A stretch of DNA of 64,000 nt. Origin: Serinus canaria. Taxonomy: Eukaryota > Chordata > Aves > Passeriformes > Fringillidae. The notes under the pieces were generated by a model. The model worked only from the letters and a program-made list of their open reading frames with translations, was not told the origin of the DNA and did no database searches. Location of the stretch: positions 17,624,601 through 17,688,600 of the forward strand of contig NC_066326.1 in assembly GCF_022539315.1 (NCBI RefSeq), read 5' to 3'. Positions 1-20,279 of the stretch are shown here, one piece after another. Numbering within the stretch: the stretch's first letter is position 1; each line of letters opens with the position of its first letter. A program made the position numbers and the translations under genes.

Positions 1-180
1 CACAGAAGGAGTGATAAAGTACTGGAATGGCTGCCCAGGGAGGTGGTGGAGTCACCATGCCTGGGTGTGTTAAAAAAAAGCCTGATGTGGCACTGGGTGC
101 CAGGGTTTAGTTGAGGTGTTGGGTTGGACTCGATGATCTTCACGGTCTCTTCCAGCCCAGTCACTCTGTGATTCTGTGAA
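1..180 (+). mobile_element. CR1 LINE, 3' end fragment
   Basis: The stretch has the typical 3' end of a bird CR1 retrotransposon: a segment reading 'gggaggtggtggagtcacc', then 'gttggactcgatgatctt', then 'tccagccc', closing on a short tandem 'gtgattctgtga'. CR1 copies end in such 8-bp-type repeats instead of poly(A). The copy is 5'-truncated or runs off the left edge of the window. It lies in sense orientation in an intron of ATP2B2. Confidence 0.88.
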
Positions 181-7672
<7,492 letters not shown>

Positions 7673-8045
7673 TAAAAATAAATGCCCACAAGGTCTAGAA
7701 ACACCCAAAGAAATGATTAATGTGAGACCAAGGCAAAAGAACATTAAGAGGAAAGGCACGGAGTGTTTGTGTGTGGAGGATGGCACTGGTTAATTGTTCT
7801 CGAAGGAAAAACGTGAAAACCAAAATAAGGCAACTGAGCAAAGGGGGTGTGTGCAGCAGAAGAGATAAACTGAAAAGATACAAAGGGATAGAATGCAAAA
7901 CCAGGGATCTGTGATTTGGGAATACCGTGACTGGATGTTCTTTTTCTCCTAGAGTGATGACAGCTCATGAAATTGTGCTGCTTGGCCAACGTCAGCTCGC
8001 AGAATGTTATGAAAGCTTTCTAAAATGTATTGCTTGATTTGCTCC

Positions 8046-8069
8046 AAAAAAAAAAAAAAAAAAAAAAAA
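8046..8069 (+). repeat. Poly(A) run of 24
   Basis: An uninterrupted homopolymer of A inside an ATP2B2 intron. I see no retroposed body next to it, so it is recorded only as a homopolymer, whose length may be unreliable in the assembly. Confidence 0.9.
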
Positions 8070-10266
8070 CATTGTTGCTGCCATTGCTGCACTAACAGAA
8101 TAATTGAAATTGAGTTTGAAGTATGATGCACAATTTGATTAAAAAAATAAATCTGTTCAGTTCTGGCACTGCCACACATCGATCACGATTAAGAGGGATT
8201 GATTTTATTTCCCATTAGATAATGAAAAATGTGGTTCTGGATTTTAGTAGGAATTAAGCAGCCATTAAATATTGAGGTGTAAGAGTTGGCTATTAAGAAC
8301 GATTCCTGAGAAATATCTCTCCCCAGCTTTTGCCAAACACAAAAATCCACGGCATTTCTTCATGTACCAGACCTTTGCACTGCTGCTAAATATAGTGCAG
8401 GTTAAGGAGCTGTGAAATTTGTCCTGGAGTGCTGAAGAAAATCATGTGAAGTATTTTGCCTTTTCCATGGCAGTGAAGTGTTTCATTGCACTCAGGTGTG
8501 CTCTGCTTGATCTTTCTAAGATCAAGTATTTCTGGCAGCTTGCAGCAGAATACAGCTATCACCACATCAGATGTGCGTGTTTTACATGAGCCTGACAAGA
8601 AAAAGAGGTGAATAATTAAGAAAATGAACCTTTTTTCTTGAAAGAATCTTCTAAAGAACATTTTGGTCTCAGAAGATTTGGGGTTTTTGTCTTCATCCAA
8701 GATAAACAGCACATTCTGCTTTTTCACATCTACAAATTGATTTTTTTTTTATTTTTGAGAGTGGGGAAGATGCAGCCATGAATTTAGAAAAAAAAAAAAA
8801 GATGGAAAGAAGCCAAATTAGGGCAGTGAGGTCTCTAGGCTGCATCTGCAGAGCATGAAATGTAGAGAGATTAAAAGCTGGGGGAATTCCCAGGGTTCTG
8901 TGGTAAGTGATTAAATATGGATCTTCAGCTCTGAGCTTGTGTGTCTTGACTCCATTGAGTCAAGAGCACTCATCACTAGAGAAAATTCAAATTTCAGTTG
9001 TGACAAGAAGTGCCCAGGTACTGGTGATCTTCAGGGAAAGACGACCTCTAAATGTGCATTCTTTTCTCCCTGGTGGCTGTAGGAGGAGTGTTGCCTGTTG
9101 GCACTTCTGTCAGGATGTCTTTCTGGTTGGGGTGAGTGTAAAAACCTTTGAGCAACACAAAGCAAATGACATCCTTCCAGTTCTCTTCCTAGTCTGAGAG
9201 GTAGCTTTTAGTTCTGCATCTCTTTGTCCACTTAATTGACAGAGAAATGATTCTTTTCCACTCCTTAAACCCAAATGAACATTAATTATGTCTCTTTGCT
9301 AACATCCATCTTGGTTTCCTCTCTGCTCTTAGTTGTAGAAGCACCTTTAGTAGGATGTCTCCTTCCTCTCTGCCAAGAGACCTCTGTGATTTTTCTTCTC
9401 ATTTTATTTACTCAATGACTTTGATTTTTTTTTGCATCCATTTCACATCTGTGGAATGAAAAAAACAAAAAAGAAAAAGAAAAACAGAAAATGGGCCAAG
9501 AGATTCCAAAGCAGTGCCCAGGTGTGCAGTGGAGAGTGATGGACTAAGGTCAAATTTGATCCTTCCTGGAGGGCCCTGAGCTGTGTGTGGGACCCATCCA
9601 GGTGGATTCATTCCCTTATAACACATTTCTCAGGAGGCCAGCAAAAGAAGAGCTCCTGGAAAAGACTGGGATGTCTCTAGCATCCTTGGGAGGATTTGCA
9701 GGAATCCTCTGCTGTCTAATGCACTCCTGGAGACGTGGAGGAAGAAGGGAGAGCATCCTCTCCTTTTATATCTCTGGGGATGGCAGACTAGGGTGGAACT
9801 CTGGGCTCAGGACCAGCTTGGTCATTCAATCCTGACACCAGTTTCCACACTTGTGCTGTAAATTGGATTATTTGCCCTTATTTTCTCTTCAGTCACTCTT
9901 GGACATGTGGCCCCAGCTCTCAGCAAAACCTTCACTGCTGAAACAAAGAACCCCCAACAGGCTGGGGGCTGTTTTCAGACACCCAACACTTCCTTGGAGT
10001 GCTCCCTTTGAAACCCATCCAAACTGACAGTGCAGTCAGTTCAAGAGATTTTTCACCTCTTTAACCCTCTCAAACAGAGGGTTCAACCCAAAACACCAGA
10101 GGAGGGGTTTCCACTGGGAATTTCCTGATTTTGTGAAGACACATAAATTTACTTGAAAGAAAGGTGTATGAAAAATGCACATAACTAGGCCAGAGACTGG
10201 TGCTGTCTCTGACGCCTTCTGATGCTCTTTTTTGGCCTCCTTTTGTTCATTTAGATGTTTTGTTGT

Positions 10267-10316
10267 CTGATAAATATCCAGTAGGGAATCTCTGATAAAT
10301 ATCCAATGGGAAATCT
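10267..10316 (+). repeat. Two-copy 25-bp tandem repeat
   Basis: Two adjacent 25-bp units beginning 'ctgataaatatcca' differ at only a few positions. It is a small local duplication inside an intron, with no sign of function. Confidence 0.8.
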
Positions 10317-13300
10317 CTGGAGGGATGTGTGCTCCCCTTCTCTGAATGGAAGAGTTTCCTTCCTGGAAAGCTCTCTCAGATGACCTTTGAGTGGTGAAGC
10401 GTCACAAATGGCTTCTCTTAGATATGCAGGTTTGAGGAGGATCTAAAAGGGGTCTGAAATTGCATACAGACAAGACTTTCCAACAGTTTTCTGCAATTTT
10501 TTCCCCAAGTTTTTGGTGCCTTTCTCAGAAATTCTTCATTCTGATCAAGACATTCTGATCAAGAGTGATCACACCCTCTTGGCAGGTCTAACAGCCTTTG
10601 GGAAGTTCACCAGGTTCACCTTCAGGCCAGACTTCATAATCTGAGTGAAAAAACAGAAAAAAAATATGCATCTCACCTCTTTTGATTGTTTATTGAAAGA
10701 TTCTCCAGTTCCTTCACATCTGAGAATGGAAACATTATGGAGATTCAAAAACTTCTTATGTTTGTCAGAATTTTACACCCCCAGCCTGAGTCTTTCCTCT
10801 TCTGCTTCATTCATCCTGAAATTCAGTTTGCTTTATCTGCCCCAGTTGGGAAACAACGGCCTGGAATGTTCTGAGAGTAAAAGGAAAAGCTGAAAAAAAT
10901 ACAGGTGGCAGGGTAACTGCTGCTTAAAGATTGTTCCTCTTCAGATGCTAAAAATCCACACAGGGGTGCTGGACTGCATTTTTCACCCTTCATTTTTCAT
11001 GTAGAAAATGTGAAAACTTTTCTTTTGAACCAATTCAAAGCTTCCAGCAGTGAAAGTCACTCCTGGCAAGAAGTTGAAGTTGGATAAAATGCCAGCACCT
11101 CATTTTATGGTTTCCATGTAACTTTTAATATAGAAAACATCGTGGTAGCCTCATGTAAGTGGAATGGAAACTGGTTTATTTCTTACAGAAAGAATTTTTT
11201 TTCTTTTTTCCCTTTTTTTCTTTTTTTTTTTTTTTTTAATTATTAAATTAATATCCTGCTTGGAGATTAGGGGAATGATACCTGGGTCCTACTCACAAAA
11301 ACGACAACAGAAATGCTTCTGAAAATCTGTTCTGTGTTAAAAATCAGGAAGAAGTATCTGTTCTGCCAGGACTATTCTGCTACTATCAGTTTTTTTTTTT
11401 TAATTGCTAATCACTGATATTTTTATTTGCTGTGCACACCTAAAAAATTGGATTTTCTAGAGTACAGAACATAGAGAAAAATGAGACAGCTGTGAAAAAT
11501 GTCAACATCATGGATGAGCTTCAAATGTAGGACAGTGTTTTTTCTCTACCTGATGGTCTATAATCAAAACATGATTGCATCCTATATTGTGTTGGAAATT
11601 TTTTAAATATATGAATTTTTATTTCCTTTCTCCTCTCTAGCAGCTTGAATTGTTCTAAATAAATGCATTCCTTTGTCATGAAAAGGTTCCATCTAAATTC
11701 AAAATGCACTATTTATTTCCATGAGCTCTTTTCTTCTTTGTTATTTTCTGCTTGGAGAAGATAAACTTTTGGGCCAAGTTCTTCTCTTCTTTCTTGGCTT
11801 CAGGCAGAGCACAGCCCTGTAGGTTCAGCTTTTAGGATTCTGGGGAGGTTGTCATCCTCCCACCAGGAATTACATCCATGAACAGCTGGAGTTCATTTCT
11901 TCAGGAGAAAAGCAAATTACATGGCTGTAATTCTTTTTCTCTGAAGAAAACATTAAATACAGATCTTCCCCCATTTTTTCACTCTTGCACCAAAGGCTCT
12001 CCGTTTGTCAGGAAGGCTTCTGCACATCTCAGGGTTTATCACAGAAATGCTCAGTTCATGCCCTCAGTGAGAGTCTTCAGAGTCTCTTTTGAATGGTCTC
12101 TCTTGAAGAGTGCTCTGTCACCTGGGTTAGACCCCGAGGAGCCAAGATCTGTATTTAATTCTAATTTTGCAGAGCATTCCAGGTGAGTATTTAAAGTGCC
12201 ACACCACCAGAGGTTTGAGCCATGTGGTGTTTCCATGAGCCTGAGCTGAGGATCCCCTCGTGCCCCACCCCATGTGCAAACTCATATTTTATTTACTGGG
12301 ATTTCCCTTGATTCACTGGGAGATTTGCACTGGACATGTAATTCTGCTGCCAAAACCAAAACTCTCCAACCTTGTGGGGACTGCTGAACCCTGCCCAGCC
12401 CTGGGTGTGCACAGAGAAATGGTACCAGGGCACAGACAGAACCAACCTGGGCTTTGGGGAGGAAAATTCACTGTGATAATTGTGCAGCAGTAACCTGGGA
12501 TCCCTTTTCCAGCTGGCTGGGGTTGATTATTCCCATAAAAACATGCAGGGAAATAAACAATGATGGCCAAAGACAAGATGAAGACAGGGAAAACATCCAT
12601 ATTATTAAAGATGCCCCCCTAGAAACTAATTTATTCTTTGATCTGGCCACAGCAGAAAATCATAAACTCTTTCTAGTGCTTCCCACTTGGAAGATTTAGG
12701 AGGGTTTTCACCAGGATTTGTGCTGTTTAAATTGATAAAAATACCACCAAATTACCTCTCTCTAGGCTGGGAATCTCTAGAAATGTGGGTTGCATGGTCT
12801 GGTAACAGTGGGTCACTTCCAACAAGTAGCTGGTTGAATTCCTCCCATGGATATTCTGCTGCTTTTTCTGATGTCAGAAACAACACAAGGACATTTTGGG
12901 GTGTAGGGATTTGTGGGATTGACTCCTGCCAATCCCTGGCTTTCCCTCTGTACCCACAGCCTGCTTTTTATGGTTTATACTGGTGCCAGAGGATGCCTGG
13001 GAATGCTCAGCTCCGTTTTTAACTCATCCTCTGTGGTGGGGAGTAAAAGGAAGGTGCTCAGGATGGGTCTGTCAAACAGGGAGTACAGCAGGCATATGAA
13101 AATAAGTGGAAAGTGTTATTTGCTGCAATAGTCAATCCAGTTCCACATCATTTTCTGGGTGCTTTTAAGTGCTCTGTGTAAAGATAAAATATTAATAATT
13201 TTAAATCTCCAGTTACAAAACCCTGACATTCTTTATCACAATGCTAAATTTTTACAAATTTTAATTACAGAAAAAGTCAGATAAAATAGCGCAAGAATTA

Positions 13301-13812
13301 TTTTATCAAACTAGTGCACTGACAACCCTGGGTTTGTAGACAAAATAGAGTCATGTATTGAATTTTAAAGTTTTTCTGTTTCGGTTGAGTGTCATCCCCA
13401 ACCCCATCCCCCAAATTCCAATTGAGTGACTGAACTTCTCTCCCCCTGGAGAGACATAACAGCATAATTTGAATCTCAGTAGGAAAAAAAGAGTGGAGAT
13501 TAGTTACATCAAATCTTCCAGCTGATTTTATTTACCTCAAAATAAAACAGTTTAAACTTAAAAAAAACCCCTATTATTTCAAATCTTCTACTTGTTTAAA
13601 GTGATGCAGCTCCACTGCCTCCTACAGAGCTGCCTCATTTTATCCAGACAGAAAATTTGAATCATTTCTGAAAACCCTGGGAAGGGGCACCTGGATTGCA
13701 GCTGGAGTAGAAGCGCGCACGGTTGATTTGTTGTTTTTCATGATTATTCCTGTCACTTATGCAACTGTGTCCATACTTTAAGCAACTTGTCTCGTTCTTT
13801 CCTCCGTTACAG

Positions 13813-13984
13813 ATCGAAGTAGTCAATACTTTCAAGAGTGGCACTTCCTTTCAGGGGGCTCTCAGGAGACAGTCCTCCGTCACAAGCCAGACCCAGGATG
13901 TAACCAATATTTCTAGCCCTAGTCACGTATCGTTATCCAATGCTCTTTCCTCTCCTACCAGCACCTCTGCTGCTGCGGCTGGGC
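13813..13984 (+). CDS. ATP2B2: ATP2B2 alternative exon at splice site C (172 nt)
   Basis: Acceptor 'cctccgttacag' and donor 'GGGC|gtgagt' bound exactly 172 nt, the length known for the large site-C exon of mammalian ATP2B2. It encodes IEVVNTFKSGTSFQGALRRQ, then SSVTSQTQDVTNISSPS and a Ser/Ala-rich end. It begins in phase 0 and ends one base into a codon (57 codons plus 1). Joined to the exon at 24354, the frame reads HPRREGIP and stops at 24377-24379, which gives the short c-type tail. RRQSS resembles a basophilic-kinase site, as in other PMCA a/c tails. The exon replaces the second half of the calmodulin-binding domain. A second, 55-nt, cassette used for the mammalian a-form was not identified with confidence. 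Confidence 0.93.
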
Positions 13985-14459
13985 GTGAGTGTGAATTCTT
14001 ACTGCACCCGACCCTCAGAGATGCCAACTTAGCCAGAGTCGCCTCAGACTCAGCTCCTCTGCCCCTCCCCAGGCTCTGCCCCCACTTCAGTCAGCTCCAA
14101 ACCCCATGACATGGTTGCTTTGTGTACAGTAGATGCTCCCCAGGAGTTGATCTCTCTTTGTCTCTTTGCTAAGTCACAATGGGGACAAGAATTTAGGGTC
14201 GTTTTTGAGCCATTGTGAGGAGATTTTAATTTCATTTGAGGGCTCCCTGTCAGGTTTTATTTTCTACTGTTTTTATTTTCTACTGTTTCTAAAATACAGA
14301 CTTTTAATGATTCTAAAGCTTTTCAGATATCAGAGCATTCCACCAGGAGGACTCTCTATAACTAGTCCAGGGAAGACATGGAAGCAAGGGAGCAAGAAAT
14401 CTAGTTTATGATGCCAGCCTTAAACTTTACATGAAAGATGAAAGACTTTAAGTTTATTC

Positions 14460-14665
14460 CCTCTATCTTAGATATATTTTAGATATATTAGATATATAGA
14501 TATAATTTTAGATATATTATCTCTGTCTTATTTAGCTTTAGATTTCTTCACTCTAACGTAGTTAGATTTAGATTTATTATCTCTGTCTTTTTTAGATGTA
14601 GATTTATTCAATCTTATTTAGATTTATTATCTCTGTCTTATTTGGATGTAGATTTTTTATCTCTA
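14460..14665 (+). repeat. AT-rich degenerate tandem repeat
   Basis: Irregular repeats of 'tagatttattatctctgtc' and 'ttagatatat' variants occur with a spacing of about 50 bp. The array is diverged, suggesting an old local expansion. It lies in an intron about 500 bp after the alternative exon. Confidence 0.75.
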
Positions 14666-15260
14666 AATTCACTGGCAGAAAAGTGTTGAAGCAGGAGGGA
14701 CCAAGACAAGTTAAAGGACAGTGTTGAAACAGCAAGATTGGTATTGTAACAAAATTTTTAGAAGAAACAGATTTCTGAATCCTAATATCCTGACACAGTT
14801 TAGTTTAAGATGCAAAATATCTACTGAAGAAGTCTTGAAGTGAATGAAAAACCTTTGAGGCAGCTGATAAGGAAGGGCTTCAGTAACAGAAAAATTCCAG
14901 TGGCTCAGAAAGATCTGTCTCTGTTTCTAGATTTTTATTTATTCAGGATTGTGAGCAGCTATTTTATTACAGCATTAAAAGAATATTTAAATGTGTAGAA
15001 CTCAGTTTACAAGCCTGTCACACACTTCAGAAGATAATTGGGTATATTCCTTATACAGGTTTTAGTAGTTGGCCAAAGAGAGAAGAAACTGCTCTCATCT
15101 GTCTGGCCAACACAGAAGGGAAGGCAGACAGAGAAAAGGCAGACAAGAGAAAGGGAGTAAAATTCCAGAACTCCTGCAAGAAAAAGGAAGCTTGACCTTT
15201 CCATCCTGTTTGAGTGCCAACCCCCTCAGTATTTGCACACCAAACATTCAGACATGACTT

Positions 15261-15408
15261 TTATAGCAGCAATTAAAATCTTATCGAGCAGTCACCAAAT
15301 AGTCTCAGAAGTATTTGTCCATCAGACAGATCTCTGAAGGGTGTTTTTGTTTTTTTCAGTCTGGTTGGTTGGTTTTTAAAGGGCTTTCATGCAAGAGCAG
15401 AGCAGAAG
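15261..15408 (+). repeat. Dispersed intronic repeat, copy 1
   Basis: This segment resembles 18187-18346 in the same orientation. Shared blocks include 'cagatctctgaagg', 'ctggttggtt' beside 'ggtttttaa', and 'gcaagagcagagca'. I do not recognise the family. It may be an old transposon fragment or a local duplication. Confidence 0.7.
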
Positions 15409-18186
15409 TTTTGTTGGATTTAAAGGAGAAACTTCATCTTTGCTAAAGCTAATTAGGTTCCAACTTTGGCAGTTGCTTCTTAGAGATTTTTCTATTTTTG
15501 TCTTGGGAAGTTTGGCCTGAGAAGTTTCACCCCAACAGCCCCAACTCTTCCAGGGCAGGAGCAGGATCAGGGGAAGTGAAGCCATGGATGTTCCTGAGCC
15601 CAGGTTCCCTCATTTCCACACTGAGCAGGCACAAACCCCCAAAATCCCTAAGCAGCTTTTCATCCAGGGAATGATTGCCTGGGACAGAATCTCTCCATTT
15701 GAGCAGGAAACTGGGAGCAGCTCATTGTGCTGTGCTAAATGTTCCCTTCACACGCTGTAGCCAGCACTCTGGGAGGAAAGAGCTAATAAAATTTAAATAG
15801 ACAATTTATCTTCCCTCTCTATCTCCACTGCAGCAAAGCAAGAATTGGATGTTGTTTTGTCTTAACAAGGGCCTCACTCATTTATGGGCTGAAGTTAATT
15901 AATAGGAGAGAGCAGAATCTGCTCCAGCTTTGTCACCTTTCATTTGGAGAAATAAAACAGCTCTCCTCATGGTTATAACCACATTTCTTCACTAAAATAA
16001 AAGCCAGGTGGTTGGTTTGTTAAACTTCCCAGAGATAAGGATCTCTGTGGCAGGGCAATTAGAGATTGGGATTTTAAAGTGCTTATTCTGGGCTGTTGGT
16101 GTTTTATTCACACAGCAGAATTAAATCAGAAATTGTAACACTTAGGGAAAGTTTGGGTTTATTCATACAAAGACACAAATTTATGAATGGCAGTGAAAAA
16201 CCCCATCAAGTAAAACCCCCAATGTTTTTATTTTTAAATGGGGTATTTACAGTGGGTTGCTCGAATTCAAGAACCTGGAAAACTTTTCCTAATCCAAATG
16301 TCATAGGAATGGGGGATGGTTTTGTGAATTGGCATTTTTTGAGGAAATCCCAGTTGCAAAATGCTCACCTAGGGCTGCTCTCCAGCTCTGTGCTTAGAAT
16401 GTGTGTGGGCACACAGGACTGGCTGCTCTCCTCTGAGCTGCTCAGAACAGCTCAAACCCCATTTTCTCCTCCCCATGGGGTGGAAGAGAATACTAGGAGA
16501 ATTGTACTTCTGATTTTGAAACCTTTTCCAGTCTTCAGGATTGTTAAAAATAAAGGTAAATATCTTTTGGGGAGTGTCAAGGGAATACCTTGAGAGTACA
16601 GGAAGGAAACAGGGTCTAGTTCTTGAAACTTGCTCAGGATGTTGCAACAATTGGGATATTTCAGGTGGCATTTTGGGAGCCCAAAGTGGAGAGGGTCTGA
16701 TATCAATAAATATTTAATTAAAAAAATAGGAATCACATGATGCTCTATTGATATCTCAGTCTAATTTAACAGAGCATTTATGAAGCTCTTTACTAATTGT
16801 GCCACTAATTTTTAATATAAAGTTCATTATGACACCTCTCCAATCTGTGAGATGCCTCCTGCAGGTTTATAGTAACATTTTGGATTTTTTTTTTTTATGG
16901 AATGTTTTTCCAGTCTTTTTGAGCAAATTCATGTTTGATTCAAAGCTTAGAGCTTGCTTAAAGAGAAATCTGCCTGTGGAATGCACCCCTAGAGTGGTTT
17001 GTGAAACAGGTCAGCAAATTATTACATGTAATTAGCAGCTGTTTACAAATATGGCCCATTCAGAGTTGTGGAATCCCTTAATTAAAAGCAGTTTGTACAC
17101 GGGAATATTTAATACAATTCTAGAGTTTCCCTAGTGAACCACCAGGGTGTTATTTGTAACACCAAATTGCAAATTTCTGGATGTCACATTAGTGGATGAC
17201 AGTGAGGTCTGTGAGTCTCTCATCTCTTTTGAAAGACATTGCAGCTTTAAATAGAGCAAAAATTCCTGCCAATTAAAACCTGGCATCTTGTTTATTCTGA
17301 TAAAATGATGAAATTCATTTAAATGCACACTAAATATGTGCACCTGTTTAATATGCAAACCTTTAAGCTACTGAAAATGAAAATATGGGGAAATTAAGCA
17401 AGGTGGTCTCAGATCTCAGATTCACACACACAAACTTCCATCATTTGAAAGCTCTGCACTGCAGAATTAGGGCTGGGTTCAGGTACAACCTTTGGTGGAT
17501 TTGTGTTTTCTATACATTTCTTTCTATGTTTTATCTGGGAAAAAGAAAACAAAACAGAACCCTGGGGAAGTGGAGCATATTTTTTTTTCCTTTTGAAGCT
17601 CAGAATGAGTAACACCAAAAATTATCTTGTGCTTAAAATTGAGTAGTGATTAAAGCTTGTACCACTAGATTTTTTAGTTAGGTGGAGGGTGAGAATATCT
17701 AACTGTACACAAAGTAAACAAGTCTTTATCCTACTCTGTGTATTCCTGGTTCTCAGATATTTGTGGTAGCAATAGGTAACCCCTGCAAAAGAACACAGCT
17801 GCAGATTTTCCAAGAAAGACACACATTTAACATTCCTTTGCTCTTCCCCTCATTCTCATATGGAGCTCATACTCTTCCCAAGTGGAATCAGTCAGGAACT
17901 GCAGGTCCCTGAAACAAACCTCTCCTTTCTTGCAGAAAATATTCTAATTTTTAAGTTTAGGGAGCACTGGGGAAGCAGCAAACAAACCAAAGCAAACCCC
18001 AGCAAAAGAGACCTCCCAGAGTTCCTTTTTCTTGGTTCTGCTGAGAGTTGTCTTGTCAGGGGTTTTTAGAAGTGAATATTTAAAGCATCACTTGAAACTT
18101 TTTACTACATGAACCTCAGCAGCAGTGACCTCAAATGACCCACTTGTATGGTGAGACAGGAGAAAACAGAGTCAGGACTCCAAATT

Positions 18187-18346
18187 TTATTGCAGCAGTT
18201 AAAACCTCACCAATCAACCACAAAATGCTCTCAGAGATATCTGTCCATCACACAGATCTCTGAAGGTTTGTTTTTGGCTTATTTTTCTGTCTGGTTGATT
18301 GGCTGGTTGGTTTTTAAGAAGTGTCATCCTGCAAGAGCAGAGCACA
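18187..18346 (+). repeat. Dispersed intronic repeat, copy 2
   Basis: Counterpart of 15261-15408, about 2.8 kb downstream and in the same orientation, with several small insertions relative to copy 1. The blocks 'tctgtctggttgattggctg' and 'tgcaagagcagagca' align well with the first copy. Confidence 0.7.
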
Positions 18347-20232
18347 GCACCCTTAAGGCTGGGATTGTGCTCTGCCTCACTTGGAGGGGCCACAGCCTCC
18401 AGAGCTGGGGTCTCACTTGCTGGGCAAGAGAACCTTTCCCATTCCCCTTTAGTCAAAGAATGGTTCTGAGATGTGCCAGGAACGTGCCCTGTGTAGAGCA
18501 TTCAGCATTTGCTGGGGTGGCACAAGGGCAGGAACTGCCATGGACAGGGGGAGGTGTCACCCAGGGCTTTGCTGAGGCCAGGAGCATCTGCAAATTGTGT
18601 CACACCCACGTGAGGCACCCAGCAAGCCCAGCTCCAGGGGCTCTCACAGCCCATTGCCCAGGAGATCACCTTAAAGAGTTCATTTAACTCTTTGCAAGCT
18701 GTTGTGTATGAAGAGCTTTTATATTTCTTCCATATTTAATTTTCTATGAAGGAAATAATTCAGAATTCAGGGTTAAAACTTGAGGTAAAGTCTTGTTTGG
18801 ATGGAATTTTTTCATGAAGAAAAATGGGAGCTAATTTCTTTTAAAGAAATCATCTATTTTAATCAATGTTGAGGCAAAGATTGCTGCTCAGTATTGATCT
18901 ACATTCAGATCACAGACCAAGCCCAGCGGGCAATTTCTGTACAGGAAGGTTTAACCATCACAGGAGGAAATGGAACAAGCAGAACTTCAATCAAACCCAC
19001 AGCTAAAATTATGTTTCTAAAAGTTGCACCATGGAACCAGAGACTGGGGTTCCATACTAAAGCCTAGGACTTCCCACTGCCTGTGACCAAGGCTTGACAA
19101 AACCCTCCTGGGATACACAAAAAAATCAAAATCAACTCCTGGATCTCCTCCCTGAAGGATAAATAAGCAGATTTAGAGCCTAAATATAAACCCAAGCCCT
19201 CAAGTGGAGATGTGCAATGGCAGGAAGGGTTAGATCCTAAAGCACAAACAGGTTCTTTTAGAGGCTTGTGTGATTTATTCAAATCTGATACAAAAATGTC
19301 CAACTCCATCATTTTGCAGCGATCCTGCTGTGGAAAGTGGAAGCCCTGCACAGGGCTCTGCTCTTTTGCTCTAAAATACAGTGGAATTCAGCCCTTTTGG
19401 GAATGAGAACCAGGCATCTTTATGTGGGAAGAGAGTAGCACAGATAACGTTATGCATCTGTTTCACTAGTTAAAGCAGAAAACTAGAATTTCTACGTTTT
19501 ATACATTTTTATACAAGTATTTTTAACTTTATATTTGAATTTGCTCAACTTCTGCATCCTATTCCCCAGAATATATGAGGCACAACATTTACAGGTGACC
19601 CCAATTCAAGCAGCACCTCTTGAGGAGACCTAATCTGATTTGACTCACCTAAAACTGGGAGGATTCAAAAAGAAATCCCAAAATACTGAAGACGTTTCCT
19701 ATTTCAAAGCTTTCCATATGCAACAGTCCTTGACCAAACTCCTTTACCTCTGTACAGTTTAGTCTTGACCTAGAATAGTCTCAGTTACACCTAAGAGTTG
19801 GCATCTCTTTGCAAAATTGACCTCTTGTTTACAATTTTATACTAATCACCTTACTGACCTTTCAGTATTGAATTTATTTGCTGTTGCAGTGCCCTACTCT
19901 CTACTGTCTGAATATTAAATGTGTTTGTTTTCCCAGAGGGCTAGAGAACATTGGACAAAAGGGTTCAGCAGGAGAGAGTGAAATAAAAAGAGGTTGTGAG
20001 TCTTTAACCTTGAGCCTGAAATGAATGTGAACCAAACTCCAGATACTTGGCTTAGATGAAGCCAGGTAAACATTCGAGTATAAGCCCACACACTACCAAC
20101 CAGAACACAGCTCTTGGTGCTCACCAGGCTTGGGAGATTTTGCCTAGATGGTTGTACTTAGGACTGACATTCTGAATATCACCTTTTTCTTCTGATGGGG
20201 AAAAAAAAAATTGTAGTATCTAAAATTCTATT

Positions 20233-20234
<2 letters not shown>

Positions 20235-20279
<45 letters not shown>
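20235..20279 (+). repeat. Poly(T) run of about 45
   Basis: A very long uninterrupted T homopolymer. It could be the reversed tail of a minus-strand retroposed sequence lying to its right, but I could not find a recognisable body or a clear target duplication. The exact length is likely to be unreliable in any assembly. Confidence 0.9.
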
